A stretch of 64,000 nt of DNA from Phoronis australis (GCA_002633005.1 NMRA01000012.1:2022014-2086013), one strand, 5' to 3'. Shown: positions 50,001 through 61,128, counted from the first letter of the stretch. Notes: a model not told the origin generated them from the letters alone. Numbers and translations: made by a program.

Positions 50001-52804
50001 CTTGTAACCTGGCACTGTTTCTCAACTGAATGTACAAAGGTGTAGCCATTGTTATGCAAATGTTACATTTTCCACACAATCCACATGTTTGGGTTAAAAG
50101 TTTAAGCCACATTGTTAAGATATTTTTGATTCTTCGCTAATATGGTGCCATGTGTTCAGTAGCTGTATAAGGGAGACTTTTGATACTCTACGAGTCCTCA
50201 TTCACATGTTTCAGAGAGTCATGATGCAGATTGTTCAGGAACTGTGCAAGCGACCTGGCCTGAACCGCACTGGCTTCGACATGCCCACAATTTACATCCC
50301 CAACCCCTCTGGCAAGGTGGGTCGAGTCAACTTTATTTAGCCTAGTGCAGAAGGCTTGGTCAGTTTGTAGAGTGCGTTTGACACAAGGTTGTCTGCAGAC
50401 TGCTGTAACAGTCTTCAGGTGGCGTTTGCGTAATGGACGCTCGGAGATGTCCTTGAAATGACCTTGACTTAGATAACGGAAAATAGTGAGAACCACGTTT
50501 TAGGTTTTATGGTAAATTTAATTGTTAAAAACTGGATCAAAGCGAATGTAAGGTTTTGTAGGCGTGTTTAATAACGTGTTTTGATTAATTGCCAGTTTCT
50601 GTCATCATGAGTAATAGGGTCTATTTCTAGCCAAGCCGATGTGCCAATCAGATAGAGGACGTGTGTAAGGACATTGAGAAGACTATCAACCAAACTATTC
50701 AGAACACACTGAATACTCTGGAGAAGGATTGCGAGAAGATCGCCGAGTGCGTCGACGTCAAGTTGGCCAAGGACAGGTACGTGATCACTGAACTAGACGC
50801 AACTTATCACCAGTTGTATGCAGAAATACGCATCGCATAATCTGAATGTGTAAAGCTGCTCTCTTTCTCTTTCTCTTTGTGATGAAACCAAAAAATGTGT
50901 GGATTAAAGATTAAATTGTGGTGTGTTCTGTATTGTTTGGGAATGTACCCCAGTACAATAGTGTACAATAGTGATCAGTGAACTAAGTAATCATTGACTA
51001 ATCTCACGCAAGACCATGCTAAATCGCGTGAATGAAAAGCTAGTATTTTACTTCTAATCTCAGTGAGGAATGCAGTTTTCAGGAATTGATTCCTGGTATT
51101 GTCCCTAGATGTAGTGGATGTTTTCTAGATCACCTAGAAGCATCTTGTCATGGTTTGTTCGTGTTACAGTGCTGATGTTGCGCACAACTTTTCGGCCAGG
51201 ACCAAAGGTGTGATGTTTGGTTGCATGGGGATCCTCTTACCTGCACTACTAGCTCTCAACTTCCTGGCTAGTAGTGTGTCCAAGGAGATCCTTTCTTCCA
51301 CTCTTGGCCGAGACATGACAAGCAGTCTACTGCTCTACCTGGTGTGTATTGCTCTGTTCACATGATCTACTTCCCCTGTTTGCATAACCCTGTACACTGA
51401 AAGGTATCAAGATTAACGCTTGAGAAGCATTTGCTTGTAACAGGAAACAGTAATAGTAATTCTAGCACTAAAAGTCAACTCTCTTGTTGAAATCAAAGAA
51501 GCTGGTTTTCTAAGCAAACTCGTTAGTGGTTTTCGCTGTTCAGATCCCAATGGTTGTGAATTATTCAGTCTATTGTATTGAGAAAAGGATTGTAGCATGA
51601 AATGCGCGCTAATGGTTCAGGGATGAAGAAATTTAAATGATGATTTGTTCATGTTAAATTAGAAATTGTGAACTGGCTGAGAAAATTAAGTTCAAAACAG
51701 TGGATTAATTGTTGGAATAAAATTGGTTGAAAATGGGAATCGTGTTAGCGAATGTGTTCCAGTGTTGATCGACATTTATTGAAATTGCTTTGCATTACAT
51801 CTCTTGAGCTAATTTTCCTTGATCTTCGTTTGCAGTCGGACGTCTTCTACAGTTGGATTCAAACTATAAATTAGGAAAATGTGAACTATTCACTCGACTG
51901 GTAATGCTGTTATTAATAACCATGTATTATATAATGATTAATTTATGAATGTGTTGTCGCTGTTTGGCAGGGTCCTGTACGCGAGTTCTGGCGTAGTGTT
52001 CCAGTGGACTACCATCTACATGCTCTAGGAGCCTGCGTTGTACTGTCTGTGCTTCTTCTCCTTGTCGCCAAGTACAAGTCGAGGTCAGTGAAGACACTGT
52101 CACGCAAGCAAAAACGCATCTTGACAGAAGAACGGGAATACGTGCAAAATGTGGTCAAAGCTAAAAAGGTACTTTGATTTTGTATTAGATTTCTTCTTTG
52201 CATTTTTAAGTGAAAATGTGTAGAATTAATTGACATTTTAAAAATTGAATGTCAAGTTAATGCATGCTGCAATGCTTGACAAAGATGACTTTTACGTTTA
52301 AGTTTGTGGGAAAATAAAATTTGAAAATGAAAATCTTATTCCAGAAAGTTCCTAGATTACCCATGGATGTGACACATCTGTGTGAAAACCGTGTTCTCGT
52401 CACGTTTCTGATTATCACTATTCTGTCAAATGTCAACGTCAGTGCTTGGATGCAGTAATGTCAAAATCAATGTTACTTTGGTCAAGTAGAAAGTGGTGGT
52501 ATTGTGTGTGGTTTACACCAGCCTTGTGTGCTGGACACTACTTACGTGAAGATAGTTGTAGAATGTGAAGTTGAAAGTTGCATTTCGATCATCAACTCAG
52601 TAAATACTCTAACTTAAAGATTTGCATTTCTTGGTTTTGTTTCTAACAGTTCTCCATATATATTGAATACTCCGGTACCTGTGTACAGCCATGGCTGTTC
52701 GTCTTGTCTTTTCATGATTTTAGTGATGTTCGTATGCTCGTCTGTTGCAGCAAACCTTGTATGCGGATTACCTGAAACAAAGTGTTGCAGAGCACGACCT
52801 GTGA
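38062..52804 (+). CDS. Dynamin-superfamily (EHD/sarcalumenin-like) GTPase with C-terminal membrane anchor
   Basis: Eleven exons join in phase: 38062-38176, 43639-43750, 44803-44896, 45263-45317, 48652-48792, 49042-49202, 50215-50316, 50631-50776, 51170-51341, 51971-52168, 52751-52804. They total 1350 nt, giving 449 residues plus TGA. All introns are GT-AG. G1 is GNHSAGKS (residues 64-71), G3 is DTPG (150-153) and G4 is SKAD (214-217). T91 or T95 could serve as the G2 threonine. A helical stretch with NQTIQNTLNTLEKDCE follows near 280. Two hydrophobic segments, about 323-345 and 382-399, precede a basic tail (KYKSRSVKTLSRKQKR). There is no signal peptide. Family knowledge suggests GTP-dependent membrane remodelling, with the G domain in the cytosol; the exact function is unknown. 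The start ATG has no competing upstream frame and fits the 38-codon first exon. Confidence 0.9.
39873..40009. mobile_element. Short MITE in intron 1 of the GTPase gene
   Basis: GTTCAGTAGACGCTAGGACC at the left is inverted as GGTCCTAGCGCTACTGAAC at the right, with one mismatch or indel. The right half, with CGCGAAGTCTTGCTTTTTAG, is related to fragments at about 2641-2722 and 4271-4350 in the tRNA cluster. Confidence 0.7.
40201..42579. repeat. Recurrent TGACGGACGTAC motif in intron 1
   Basis: TGTGACGGACGTAC occurs at 40201, about 40368 and 42566, with a variant (GTCACAGACGTACG) near 40551. CTGTCACGC and GTGTGACAGTCATAC appear near 42408-42440. The spacing is irregular, which suggests pieces of a dispersed element and not a satellite. 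Confidence 0.5.
42751..42919. mobile_element. Short inverted-repeat element in intron 1
   Basis: TACCGTACTCGTCCG..GTTACC at the left is inverted as GGCCGTAACCCGGACTAGTACGGTA at the right, with mismatches. The interior is G-rich. Confidence 0.6.
43003..43272. mobile_element. hAT-like MITE in intron 1
   Basis: The 16-bp termini CAGTGTTCTCCACAAC and GTTGTGGAGAACACTG are perfect inverted repeats, beginning CAGTG and ending CACTG as in many hAT elements. The length is 270 bp and there is no coding capacity. Confidence 0.8.
45356..45830 (-). mobile_element. MITE family 1, inverted copy in GTPase intron 4
   Basis: Read on the minus strand it starts AAGGTTACGTAGGACCTTAT and ends GGGTAATACATAACCT. 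It shares interior blocks with the + copies, such as GCCAAATATCTTC, AAAAGTATATA, GTATCTGAAAGTTTC and CAGCCATTTCTGAG. Confidence 0.75.
46225..46520. repeat. Degenerate tandem repeat in GTPase intron 4
   Basis: Variants of AGGTTTTCACAGGGAAGCCT followed by TTTGTG recur about five times (near 46225, 46278, 46370, 46420 and 46495) at irregular spacing. Confidence 0.5.
47131..47667 (+). mobile_element. MITE family 1 copy in GTPase intron 4
   Basis: The interior is clearly homologous to 49399-49941 throughout, but the termini are degraded (TTTGTGTAGGATGTTATTGA at the left, CTATGGTCAAAGGTAATCTT at the right). It is about 535 bp and likely the oldest copy here. Confidence 0.75.
49399..49941 (+). mobile_element. 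MITE family 1, full-length copy in GTPase intron 6
   Basis: The left terminus GGTTATGCAGGACCTTGTCG and right terminus TATGGTCCTACATAACCT form a 14-bp imperfect inverted repeat. The interior is AT-rich and non-coding, 543 bp overall. Confidence 0.82.
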
Positions 52805-54690
52805 ACATCCAGTGGTTCCGTCCAATTCAACAGGCAGCTATCTGTGGTCGGTGCTTTCAGAGAGAGAGAGAGAGGATTATAGAATATTCAGCTTTTAAAA
52901 GAGGATTTATTTTTGTCACTAATTGAAACAACTTTACCTCACTTAAACAGTGTTGGTAATTATCAGCTTCCAATACTGTTTGTCTCATTGAAGTTGCCTT
53001 AAATGGAGTTCACGTTCTTTTTGCTTGGTCACAACTATTTAAAAGTTTTCTTAGGTTTTTGTTCAGTTTTATTTTCTGGTGACTTGGACCTAATATGGAA
53101 CAGTCATTCCGAATTAATCACTGTCCACAGCATCTGTTCTTTCCACTTCCTTCAAAACAATGTAATTTGTAGACATTACAGTGTGTCTCACAAGATTTGC
53201 CCATAAATAAGTGCTTTATATTTTGAAATTGAGAAAATAACAAAGCATTTAAACCGCGTTTTTCTTATAATTGTGTACAAATAGCGATTGGTTACCTATC
53301 AGGAGCCCAATTTCTCTCGAGTAAGCTAACTGCTGGACTCATCTTTCATCTGGGCATTGAGCGAGGACTCTGCTCAAAAGCCTGTTAAAATCATGTGGAG
53401 CAGAGATGGTAGCTTTGAAGTTCCCACCATCTATGAGTGCCTTGCCCTGCATGACTACCAAGGGCTACTCAAACTTTGCCAAAGGTCAACCCTTGATGTC
53501 ACATGTTCAAGAGTTGCCGCTCAGTGCCCCGATGTAGGATCAAAAGTAACTTCGAGAGCTAAGCTTCTCGAGGGAAATCTGGCTGTTGATGTGTAACTAT
53601 GGCTATTTGTTACTCTAAGTGCCAGTAGTAGGAACATTCAAGTTGGTGGTTAAGTCTTGGTTTTAAACATTGTTCACATGTGTATTGTTCATTTTGTAAT
53701 TGATTTCCTTACATTGCATGTGTAATTTTTTCTTCTGTTCCATGCCAAACATACTGTGGTATGTATTCTGCAGTCTCATGGTCGTTGTAATGAGGATTTC
53801 TACTTGATGTGTAGTCATCACAGTGGGAAATTGCTAGTCAGTTTATGGATTATTTTTAGTGTCTACTGCAGATTGGTGAATCACTAGGAATTGGAAAGTA
53901 GGGCCAGTATTCAGTGCAGTCAGTTATAATTGTTCGTGTTTACTAATGTTCCAGATGCAAGGTTTTTGTTCATCTGCTAAAATTATGTTTATTCAGTAGT
54001 ACAGTGCTTCCGGCTCCATCCAGGTACTTTGAGGTAGTGGTGGACTTCCCCTTTTGGTAGAATTGCTATACTTTCTTCAAAACAAGATTCGAAATTGTTA
54101 ATATTAAAAGCCAATTTATTCTTTCAAAGCCCAATTGTACCACATTAGTTGTAAGATTTCATCATTTCTCAAATATTAAAGCCTCTAAGATCAAAGTTTG
54201 TGGACTTATTGTTTGCCCTGTGAATTATCCGCATCACACTGCATTGTGCAAGTGTAGTATGTAAGTTGGTTTATAATTTACTTCATTTTTACAACCACGT
54301 AAACATTCATTTTACTCAGCTGTGTTAGGTGCTAGTCATCGGTTATGATCGTCATTTACTTTTAGTGCAGTGTCGCCATGAAAAACGTTATTGTAGATGT
54401 TTTCAAATGTAGCATGTTGAAAAGTCTAGATAGAGTAGAATTCATGCATTGCTTCTGCGCCTCATCAAATTATTGCTATTAGAAGTTGGATTTTTTTACT
54501 TTAATTTATTACTGCCCAGTGGTTTTAAATGAGCAACAAGGCATCAAGGTTTGTGGTTTTCAGTTTAATCTTTGGGTTAACATTTTGGTATTTTCTAAAC
54601 TGCAGCAGCATAGTTTCCTGACTTTCGCATTTGTTCAAATGAAAATGAATTTATCCAAAATTATATTTCTTTAATAAAGTTGGACTGTGA
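52805..54690 (+). other. Probable 3' UTR of the GTPase gene
   Basis: After the TGA at 52802-52804 comes AT-rich sequence without splice-linked exons. A canonical AATAAA occurs in TTTAATAAAGTTGG near 54673, and another AATAAA near 54854. The extent is inferred from these signals only. An open frame at 53357-53596 inside it has no recognised homology. Confidence 0.4.
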
Positions 54691-54699
54691 CATCAAAGT

Positions 54700-55680
54700 A
54701 TTCTCTTATTTTCAAATTCTAACAGCGTTTGTTAAAACACGCAGGCAAGTGCATGAACTAAACCAACAATAACATAGAACTAAGTCGGAGTTGAGCACTA
54801 ACCCAACTTGTGTTTGTCCAACTTGTGTGAGTTTTGCTGTTTCCCAGATACTGAATAAATTGGTAAGACTGGAAATGCTGATGCTAGCTCTTATCTAATT
54901 GGTGAATTCTTCAAAAAGAAATCGAAAATGATGCTAAAATCCATTACTGGTGATAAACAGCAAAACAAAATTGGGAGACCCACATCTATACAAAGTAAAC
55001 CAAAACCCAGCGATTTGAGTTTCCACTCTTAAGCATAGGTGTGCCAGATCATCAAGAACAAGTTATAAGTCCAGGTTATCTGTTATCAGTGTGAACATAA
55101 CCTACCTCCCGCATGGGCAGTGCAACTCGGAGTACACTGTAAATTTGCATATTTGATGCGTAGCCTACTGCGGCTTTGACTTCCAACTTGTTGTCGGCAG
55201 TCAGGGCCACTTTTTGACAAAATTTGATTTTGGCAAAAAATTCATGTGACACATGCTATTCCACATGGTGCAGCGTCAATTTGTTACTCTTTTTGGGAAG
55301 AGGTGTTGGAAGCAATTGACTCGACTGCACTTGCTAAACTGCACCAAATACATTTTTGTGGTATTATGCAAGTCTTAGTGTAAAGTTATTTTTAATCAAA
55401 AATTTCCTCCTTGTCACAGCTCCATCTTATTTTGAGCCTTTATTTAAGTAATTATATAATACTTTATTTTCATACTCTTCTAATTGTACACATCAGCTTT
55501 GTATTTTACTTTACATCATTTCTGATTGGGCCACTTGGAATTCGGCCGATTCACTGAAGTGGTTACACAGTTTTTCAAACCAGTTTAAATAATAATAATA
55601 ACAATAACAGTGGGACATGCAAACAATTACTGACACTGATCATTGTGCACCGTGAGAGTTTAAATCAAACTTAACACACC
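54700..55680. other. Intergenic between convergent genes
   Basis: Region between the GTPase and the minus-strand GST gene. No exon or RNA gene was recognised. Confidence 0.4.
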
Positions 55681-55685
55681 TTCAG

Positions 55686-55827
55686 CCATGTAATCATTAC
55701 CATGTAATCATTACCATGTAATCATTACCATGTAATCATTACCATGTAATCATTACCGTGTAATCATTACCATGTAATCATTACCGTGTAATCCTTACCA
55801 TGTAATCATTACCATGTAATCCTTACC
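55686..55827. repeat. 14-bp minisatellite (CATGTAATCATTAC)
   Basis: About ten head-to-tail copies of CATGTAATCATTAC with a few single-base changes (CGTGTAATC, ATCCTTAC). It lies immediately beyond the GST stop codon, probably within its 3' UTR. There are no spacers, so it is not a CRISPR-like array. Confidence 0.95.
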
Positions 55828-55837
55828 ACTACAGACT

Positions 55838-58800
55838 TCACAATTTAGACATCCCTTCAAACATTGGCTTCATCTTATAAACCAGAAAGTGGGCCTCGTC
55901 ATAATATGGATTGAGTTGTTGCCGTACTCTCTCCAAGTACTGGTCAAGAATGGGGTGATTTTTGCGGAAATCGTAGCCAGCGGCAATTGGTTGCATAAGT
56001 TCACATGAGCCCAGAACGTCAGCTATAGACAGTTGGTCACTATTCAGAAATGGCGTATCCTTGAGGAAGACATTTTCAATCTTGTCCAAACTCTTCTCCA
56101 GAAGTTCTCTGTAAAACTCCAGTTTTTCCTCATCAATTGGTGCATTATTCAGACGTGGTTTGATGACCTGAAATGAAACACCTGTATGTGTAATGCCACA
56201 ATCCCACCTCCACAATGAGTTTTTCTCCAATTACAATCAGTTACCTTGCAGACAACTGGAAAACCAGACGTATATACTCATCAATTTTGTAAATTCACCA
56301 GTACACCCTCACAATTCTCCATTTATTTCATGTAAAAATAATTACCATTTTCCAAAAGTAATACATGACAACACAATAAAAATAATACAACATGGCACAA
56401 AGACTGGTAGAGAAAGAGGAATAAACTATAAATAAAGGCACCTGACACTTGCACGGTTTTATGGCGCAGTTGCAGTTTCGCATGGGGAAACATGCCATTT
56501 CATGCTCTGGTTTTGCGCTATTTCACACATAATGTAAACATGGTTCACAACAGAAATGGGTCACAATGGTATGGTAGGACACGCCAAAGGTTACGTACTG
56601 TGCACGCCTCCATCAATCACAGCACGTGAACATTGATACCATGATGGTATGTAAAGACACGCACAGTCGCCAGTCCTCATGTGTACGCCATGACTTATTC
56701 ATGTATGATTCACGTTTGCTTCCTGATAATCAATACGTGCCAAATTTTTTAACATTTTGAACTTCTCTTTACGACATGACACGTTCTCGCACATTTCAAA
56801 TACAATTCACTCTCATTCCCGAGAAAATTTAATAATTGCAAATTCAAATTGCATGCCACACATGCCATGAGTTTGTGCACGTGCCAGGGGGGTTCAAGTA
56901 TGACAAATAAGGCCAACAAAGGTACAAGTAAAAAGATTAAAAGTGAAATATTGATCATGACTTTGTTTGCATCTGCAATCAGATTGTTACCAATCTGTAA
57001 CCTATTTATCCAAAATTTATCACTGCAAATGTATAGCGAGTGATTAACGTCACTGAATGCACTCCAGGCTAACCTTTGTTTGAAAGTATTGGGCCGAAGG
57101 TAGTCTTGTGTTGAACTGATGCCAACATATATACTCCTCAATCCTGGCTCTCTTCTGCACGTCCTGGGGATACCAGTGATCAGGTAGACGTAAGGTTGTG
57201 CTCAGGTATTTCATTATGGCAACACTGTGGATAGAGAACACACTGACTGTACACTGGACAGTGCAAACCGACTACCAAGACAGGCCTAGCTCACAATTGG
57301 TATCGATATTGATGTGGTTAGGATCTATATAGGAATGATGAAGTGAGACTTTCGAGAACAATCTGGCCAAATGCACCACCAGTTGCACACAGCAATATTG
57401 ATAAGACCTCGCCCATTTACAAACATCACCGTAAACAACACAACGACCACTTAGGATATCTTCAGATTCGTTACAATCAGAAAAATCAGCAAAGAAAGTT
57501 CTTTAAAAAAATTGACCCAGAACTGGTATTTTTGCGATACTGACATGACGAGTTCTGTGTAATAGTAGTCCTGCATTGAGACCTCAAGTCATAAAACACT
57601 TGGCCTTGGGTACATTGGTTCACAATAGATTATGTATGAAAATTACAAAGAGATAATTTTTTTAATTCACATTTCAGATTTCACTCTCATGAGCCTCCGG
57701 GTTTGATATATGGAGTGATACTAGACACAGCACACTATGACCAACACTATGGAAAAATACGCAGTGACTGGGCACACCAATGGTAAAAATTGCATAATGT
57801 AGGACAGTTACATCTGATGCATGACCAAATACAGGACCTCTTTAAACAGAGCTCTTTTCAAGCTGAAACATTTCGATGATTTAGCGCCACTTAATCTATC
57901 AAATTTCCTAATCGTAAATAATATATCTATCATTTAACTAATTGAACAAATACTGTATTTGTTTGAGAAACTGAAATTCTTGTTTGTCTCTGCACACTGA
58001 TAATTATTTGCAAAGTAAACTATGTTAGCACTATGACGTCAATAGCACTCAGTATTTGTATCGGATTAACCTGACCTTTTTATGTTACTATGATGGTTTA
58101 TTATGGAAGCCGAGCCAAGATCAAAATTTAAGTAGATTTTGTGGTCTTTTATTTAACAAGCAGGTTGTTGACATTCAACAATTACAGTACATGAAAGGAG
58201 TTTGATGTTAGCACATAGAATGCCCAGGAATAGCACAAATTAATTACCATACTTCATCAACAGCAAATCAGAAGTGAACCTTATGAAATTGTATACCTTT
58301 CTGTCAGCAAAAATCCTCCATGGTCGATAGCTGGTACCAATTGGAAGGGGTTAATTTTCTTATATTCTTCTGTCAAATGTTCTCCTGCAAAGAAATTTAA
58401 TCAATATTTATTGATAAAAGAGATTTGTCACAGAGACAAGTTGAACATATAATAACTGCTAGCCATGTTCAAAATCTATTCATTCTGGTTTTACACATTT
58501 GGCACCGCCAATTAGGCAATTACAAATGCACAGATCGTTAAACTGCAATAAATCAAGTTTGAAGTGATAATGAAATAGCCATTATAGTGCAGTGTGTATA
58601 TCATGAGAAGTTAAAAATGCAAACATGCCACAGAAAAACCTTCAAGGTTATGTAGGACCTCATCGTCATGTCTGTGAATTCAGCCAAATATCTGCAAAAC
58701 TAGAGATTTTAACTAATTAGTAAAAGTATATATTTTCTTTAAGTGGAAAGCCTGCAGTATTGGCTTTTGACTTTTTAACACTCTAACCATTGAAGCATAT

Positions 58801-60725
58801 GACCATGTCTTTTTGAAATGTAAGTTGACAGCAAAACATTGGAATCAACATGACCAAATTTCATTCACTATGAATGTTCGAGATGAAATCTCAAAAACAC
58901 TGAACAGTTTTTTAAATTACCTATCATTTCTTTAAACAAATTATCATTTTTTTTCCATAAAATCATAAAACACCTATGAATTATAACCCCTCAAAAGCAG
59001 AGCATTTTAAAAAATATTCCTATCAGCATGATAGAGATCTATGTATAAAGTAGAGTATCTGTTATGCAATCGTTACCATTCACACAGACACTTAGAACAG
59101 TTACAATACAATACTTCATGGTTTTAGTCACTAGTCACCAGTACAATCGCTTTACGATTCACCACAGTCAGGTTGACTAAATAAGCTGATATTTGCCATT
59201 TACCACAATAGCGTTCAACGATATCACTGGTGGATATTTGTGACAACAAGGCTCGTCACTCAAATAATCATGTTTTCTATTCACCCGACAAAGTTTTCAA
59301 TGATCGCATATTTATCACGGGTTACATGCCATGTTAGTTAAATGAGATTTTTACTATTCACAGGGCAAACTTTCAATGATTGCATTGGTTAATAACCGTA
59401 AATACTGAAAACATCACAAACTTGACTGACAAACGTGAATCAAGTTTTTGCTATTTACCTGACAAACATGTCGGCTCTCATCTACTAACATTATCGCGCA
59501 GCTGCATGAGGTTAGGGACACTAAAAAAATAATTTGTTTGACTGGGACTAAGATTTGGCTATAGGCCGGAAATGAAAAATTGTTCGTGCCAAAACCGTGG
59601 GGTTGGCTGCATGGTGATAAGAAAACAGTGACCAATCGATGGCTTCAGGCTCAGCGTTGACTTGGCTACAGGCGGGAGGGAGAGGTGAGGGGTGTTGGCC
59701 ATGGAATCGAGTTAAAGAGTCATTTTGCCGGTCGAGTTAAACAGTTATTTTGCCCTATCAGTGATATAATTGTTTGGATAGACATTTTGGTGACATGACG
59801 TCATATCTCCCAGTGCGAGCAGTGTAAAAATGGCCAGTCAGTGCAGATTTGGGCAACTGAACTGGTTACGGGAGTATTCGTTCGAGTTGAAAGGAAGTAA
59901 CGACATCAATGGCCTCCTAAGATGTTTTTCTTCTATGCACAAAAGGTACTTATAGCATCATGACATTGATGCCTTTCTAAATCACTTGCAAAGTGGCAAT
60001 TGCCTCTGGTTGAATAGTATGGACGCTCGGCTATCACACATGCAATGCGGGTTCAAGTCCTAGTGTCAGCAAAATTTTTTACATTGGCGCCCAATGACAA
60101 TGTGGGGCAAAACCCACGACAAATCCTGATGTGTAAATAGATGTTCAGAGTGGCAGATGGAGAGGGGACCGGCCTAGTAGTGGTGGATCCAGAGCTGGGA
60201 TCTTGCTGAAATCTGCAGCCAGGAGGTGCGCCAGTTCCATGAAAGGGGGAGGAGTGCGGTCAGGCGTGACTTCAGGGTGTGACATACAAATGCATAAAGC
60301 CTCTCTAAATGATCGCTTGCCTGGTGCAGTAGTAGGCAACTCTTCGCTGAGCCGATAGACACTCAGCTCTCACCCATGCACCTTGGGTTCAAGTACAGAA
60401 ACACAGTGAGGTACAATTCGCCGAAAAGCTTCTGGCGTATGAAGACCCTATGGAAGCATCACCGTCTCTACTGCAGTAGAGTAGAGACGGTGCACTGTCT
60501 AGCATAGCCCAAGCCCTAGGCTATGACAGGCCTATGCCATCATCATCATGGCATATTCATAGGCAGTTCAGTTTTGAATTCTGTAACTGTTGACAAGGTA
60601 AAAGGAAGCGTGTTACCTTTCCTCAGCGCAATTTTTTTGTCAATGAAAGAAATGTTGTTGATCTTTAAAAAGATAAAAACAGATCGAGAAGGTTGTGACA
60701 TCAAATCATAATACACTTTCAACAT
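55838..60725 (-). CDS. Glutathione S-transferase, theta class
   Basis: Four exons on the minus strand, in order: 60725-60617, 58384-58297, 57224-57074, 56167-55838. They join in phase (678 nt, 225 residues plus TGA), and all introns are GT-AG. The N-terminus has YYDLMSQPSR; the Ser of SQPSR (residue 10) is at the theta-class catalytic serine that activates glutathione. A VPAI cis-proline loop (53-56) and TES (64-66) complete the thioredoxin-fold G site. LPDHWYPQD begins the helical C-terminal domain, and exon 4 has LSIADVLGSCELMQP, the conserved N-cap region. The length is slightly under the usual 230-245. The 88-nt second exon matches the theta-gene layout known in vertebrates. The expected role is cytosolic conjugation of glutathione to electrophiles, with a dimeric enzyme assumed from the family. 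Confidence 0.93.
58644..59066 (+). mobile_element. MITE family 1, 3'-truncated copy in GST intron 1
   Basis: Begins AAGGTTATGTAGGACCTCAT and follows the family interior (GCCAAATATCTGCAAAACTA, AAAGTATATATTTTC, ATGACCATGTCTTTTT). It loses similarity near 59066 before any right terminus. Confidence 0.75.
59770..59950. repeat. Rearranged dispersed repeat, copy 1
   Basis: 59770-59860 is the inverse of sequence at about 61500-61590; both contain TGGCCATTT and ATGACGTCAT. 59870-59950 (GGGAGTATTCG, GAGTTGAAAGGAAG, CAAAAGGTACTTA) matches 61612-61685 in direct orientation. Confidence 0.6.
60028..60110 (+). repeat. tRNA-like 3' end followed by a TGGCGCCC stretch
   Basis: GCGGGTTCAAGTCCTAGTG resembles a tRNA T arm with a B box. 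Shortly after comes TTGGCGCCCAATG and then GTGGGGC, reminiscent of the primer-binding region of LTR retroelements. A related T-arm-like stretch (TTGGGTTCAAGTAC) lies near 60382. No LTR pair was found. This is a repeat relic at most. Confidence 0.3.
60460..60492. repeat. Perfect hairpin CACCGTCTCTACT / AGTAGAGACGGTG
   Basis: 13-bp exact stem around a 7-base loop. The module GTAGAGACGGTG also occurs near 61288 and 61833, and an inverted relative near 61772, so this is part of a local dispersed repeat with AGCTTC(T/C)(G/A)GCGTATGAAG close by. Confidence 0.75.
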
Positions 60726-60903
60726 GATGCTGCACCGGCGTCGACGTCGTCACAGTTTTCAGGGATCTTTTGCTATTTCTTAAAGGGATCAAAGTTCAAG
60801 GTCGATAAATATGGGTCAAGCACTTGCGGACCAATGATGTAAAAGATGACTGATCGACAACCAATCACTTGCTCGATTGTAAGTCAGGGAAATTTAAAAC
60901 AAC
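60726..60903. promoter_or_regulatory. Putative divergent promoter (GST and rightward gene)
   Basis: The 178 bp between the GST start codon on the minus strand and an ATG on the plus strand. It contains two CCAAT motifs (60831 and 60861) on the plus strand. The role is inferred from head-to-head arrangement. Confidence 0.4.
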
Positions 60904-60966
60904 ATGGCGAACGTCTTGAAGTTGTCGCAAGCTTTACCTTTGGAGAAAAATACGTATAGGCATAAG
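60904..60966 (+). CDS. Possible first coding exon of an unidentified gene
   Basis: An ATG in an AACATGGCGAAC context opens 21 codons beginning MANVLKLSQALPLEKNTYR, ending at AAG before GTATTT, a weak donor. I do not recognise the protein. No following exon was found before the window end, though the next could lie beyond it. The head-to-head position with the GST gene, and a charged, non-repetitive reading, are the reasons to list it. It could also be chance. Confidence 0.3.
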
Positions 60967-61128
60967 GTATTTTAATGAAGTGAGACAGTCAAAGTGTCCA
61001 TGTTGCGTCAGTAATGTTTGTATAAACAATAGCTGGATTATTTAGGAATACAGTAGCCCTAATAGTCTGATTTGGTTGATTGTGTACATATGTTCCGTTG
61101 TTTACTCTACAAATTTAGGGCTATTTAG

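Noticed and set aside
52345-52458. Alternative last exon after GTPase exon 10, beginning KVPRLP
   Set aside because: It has an AG acceptor and stays open to a TAA, but the exon at 52751-52804, ending AEHDL before TGA, is charged and fits the tail better. A minor splice form is still possible.
53003-53206. 67-codon hydrophobic frame
   Set aside because: AT-rich chance frame in the probable 3' UTR, with no family resemblance.
55686-55827. CRISPR-like array
   Set aside because: Units are directly adjacent without spacers, and the DNA is eukaryotic.
56168-56230. 5' extension of the last GST exon frame
   Set aside because: Lies upstream of a good CAG acceptor; the spliced phase and the theta-class alignment start at VIKPRL.
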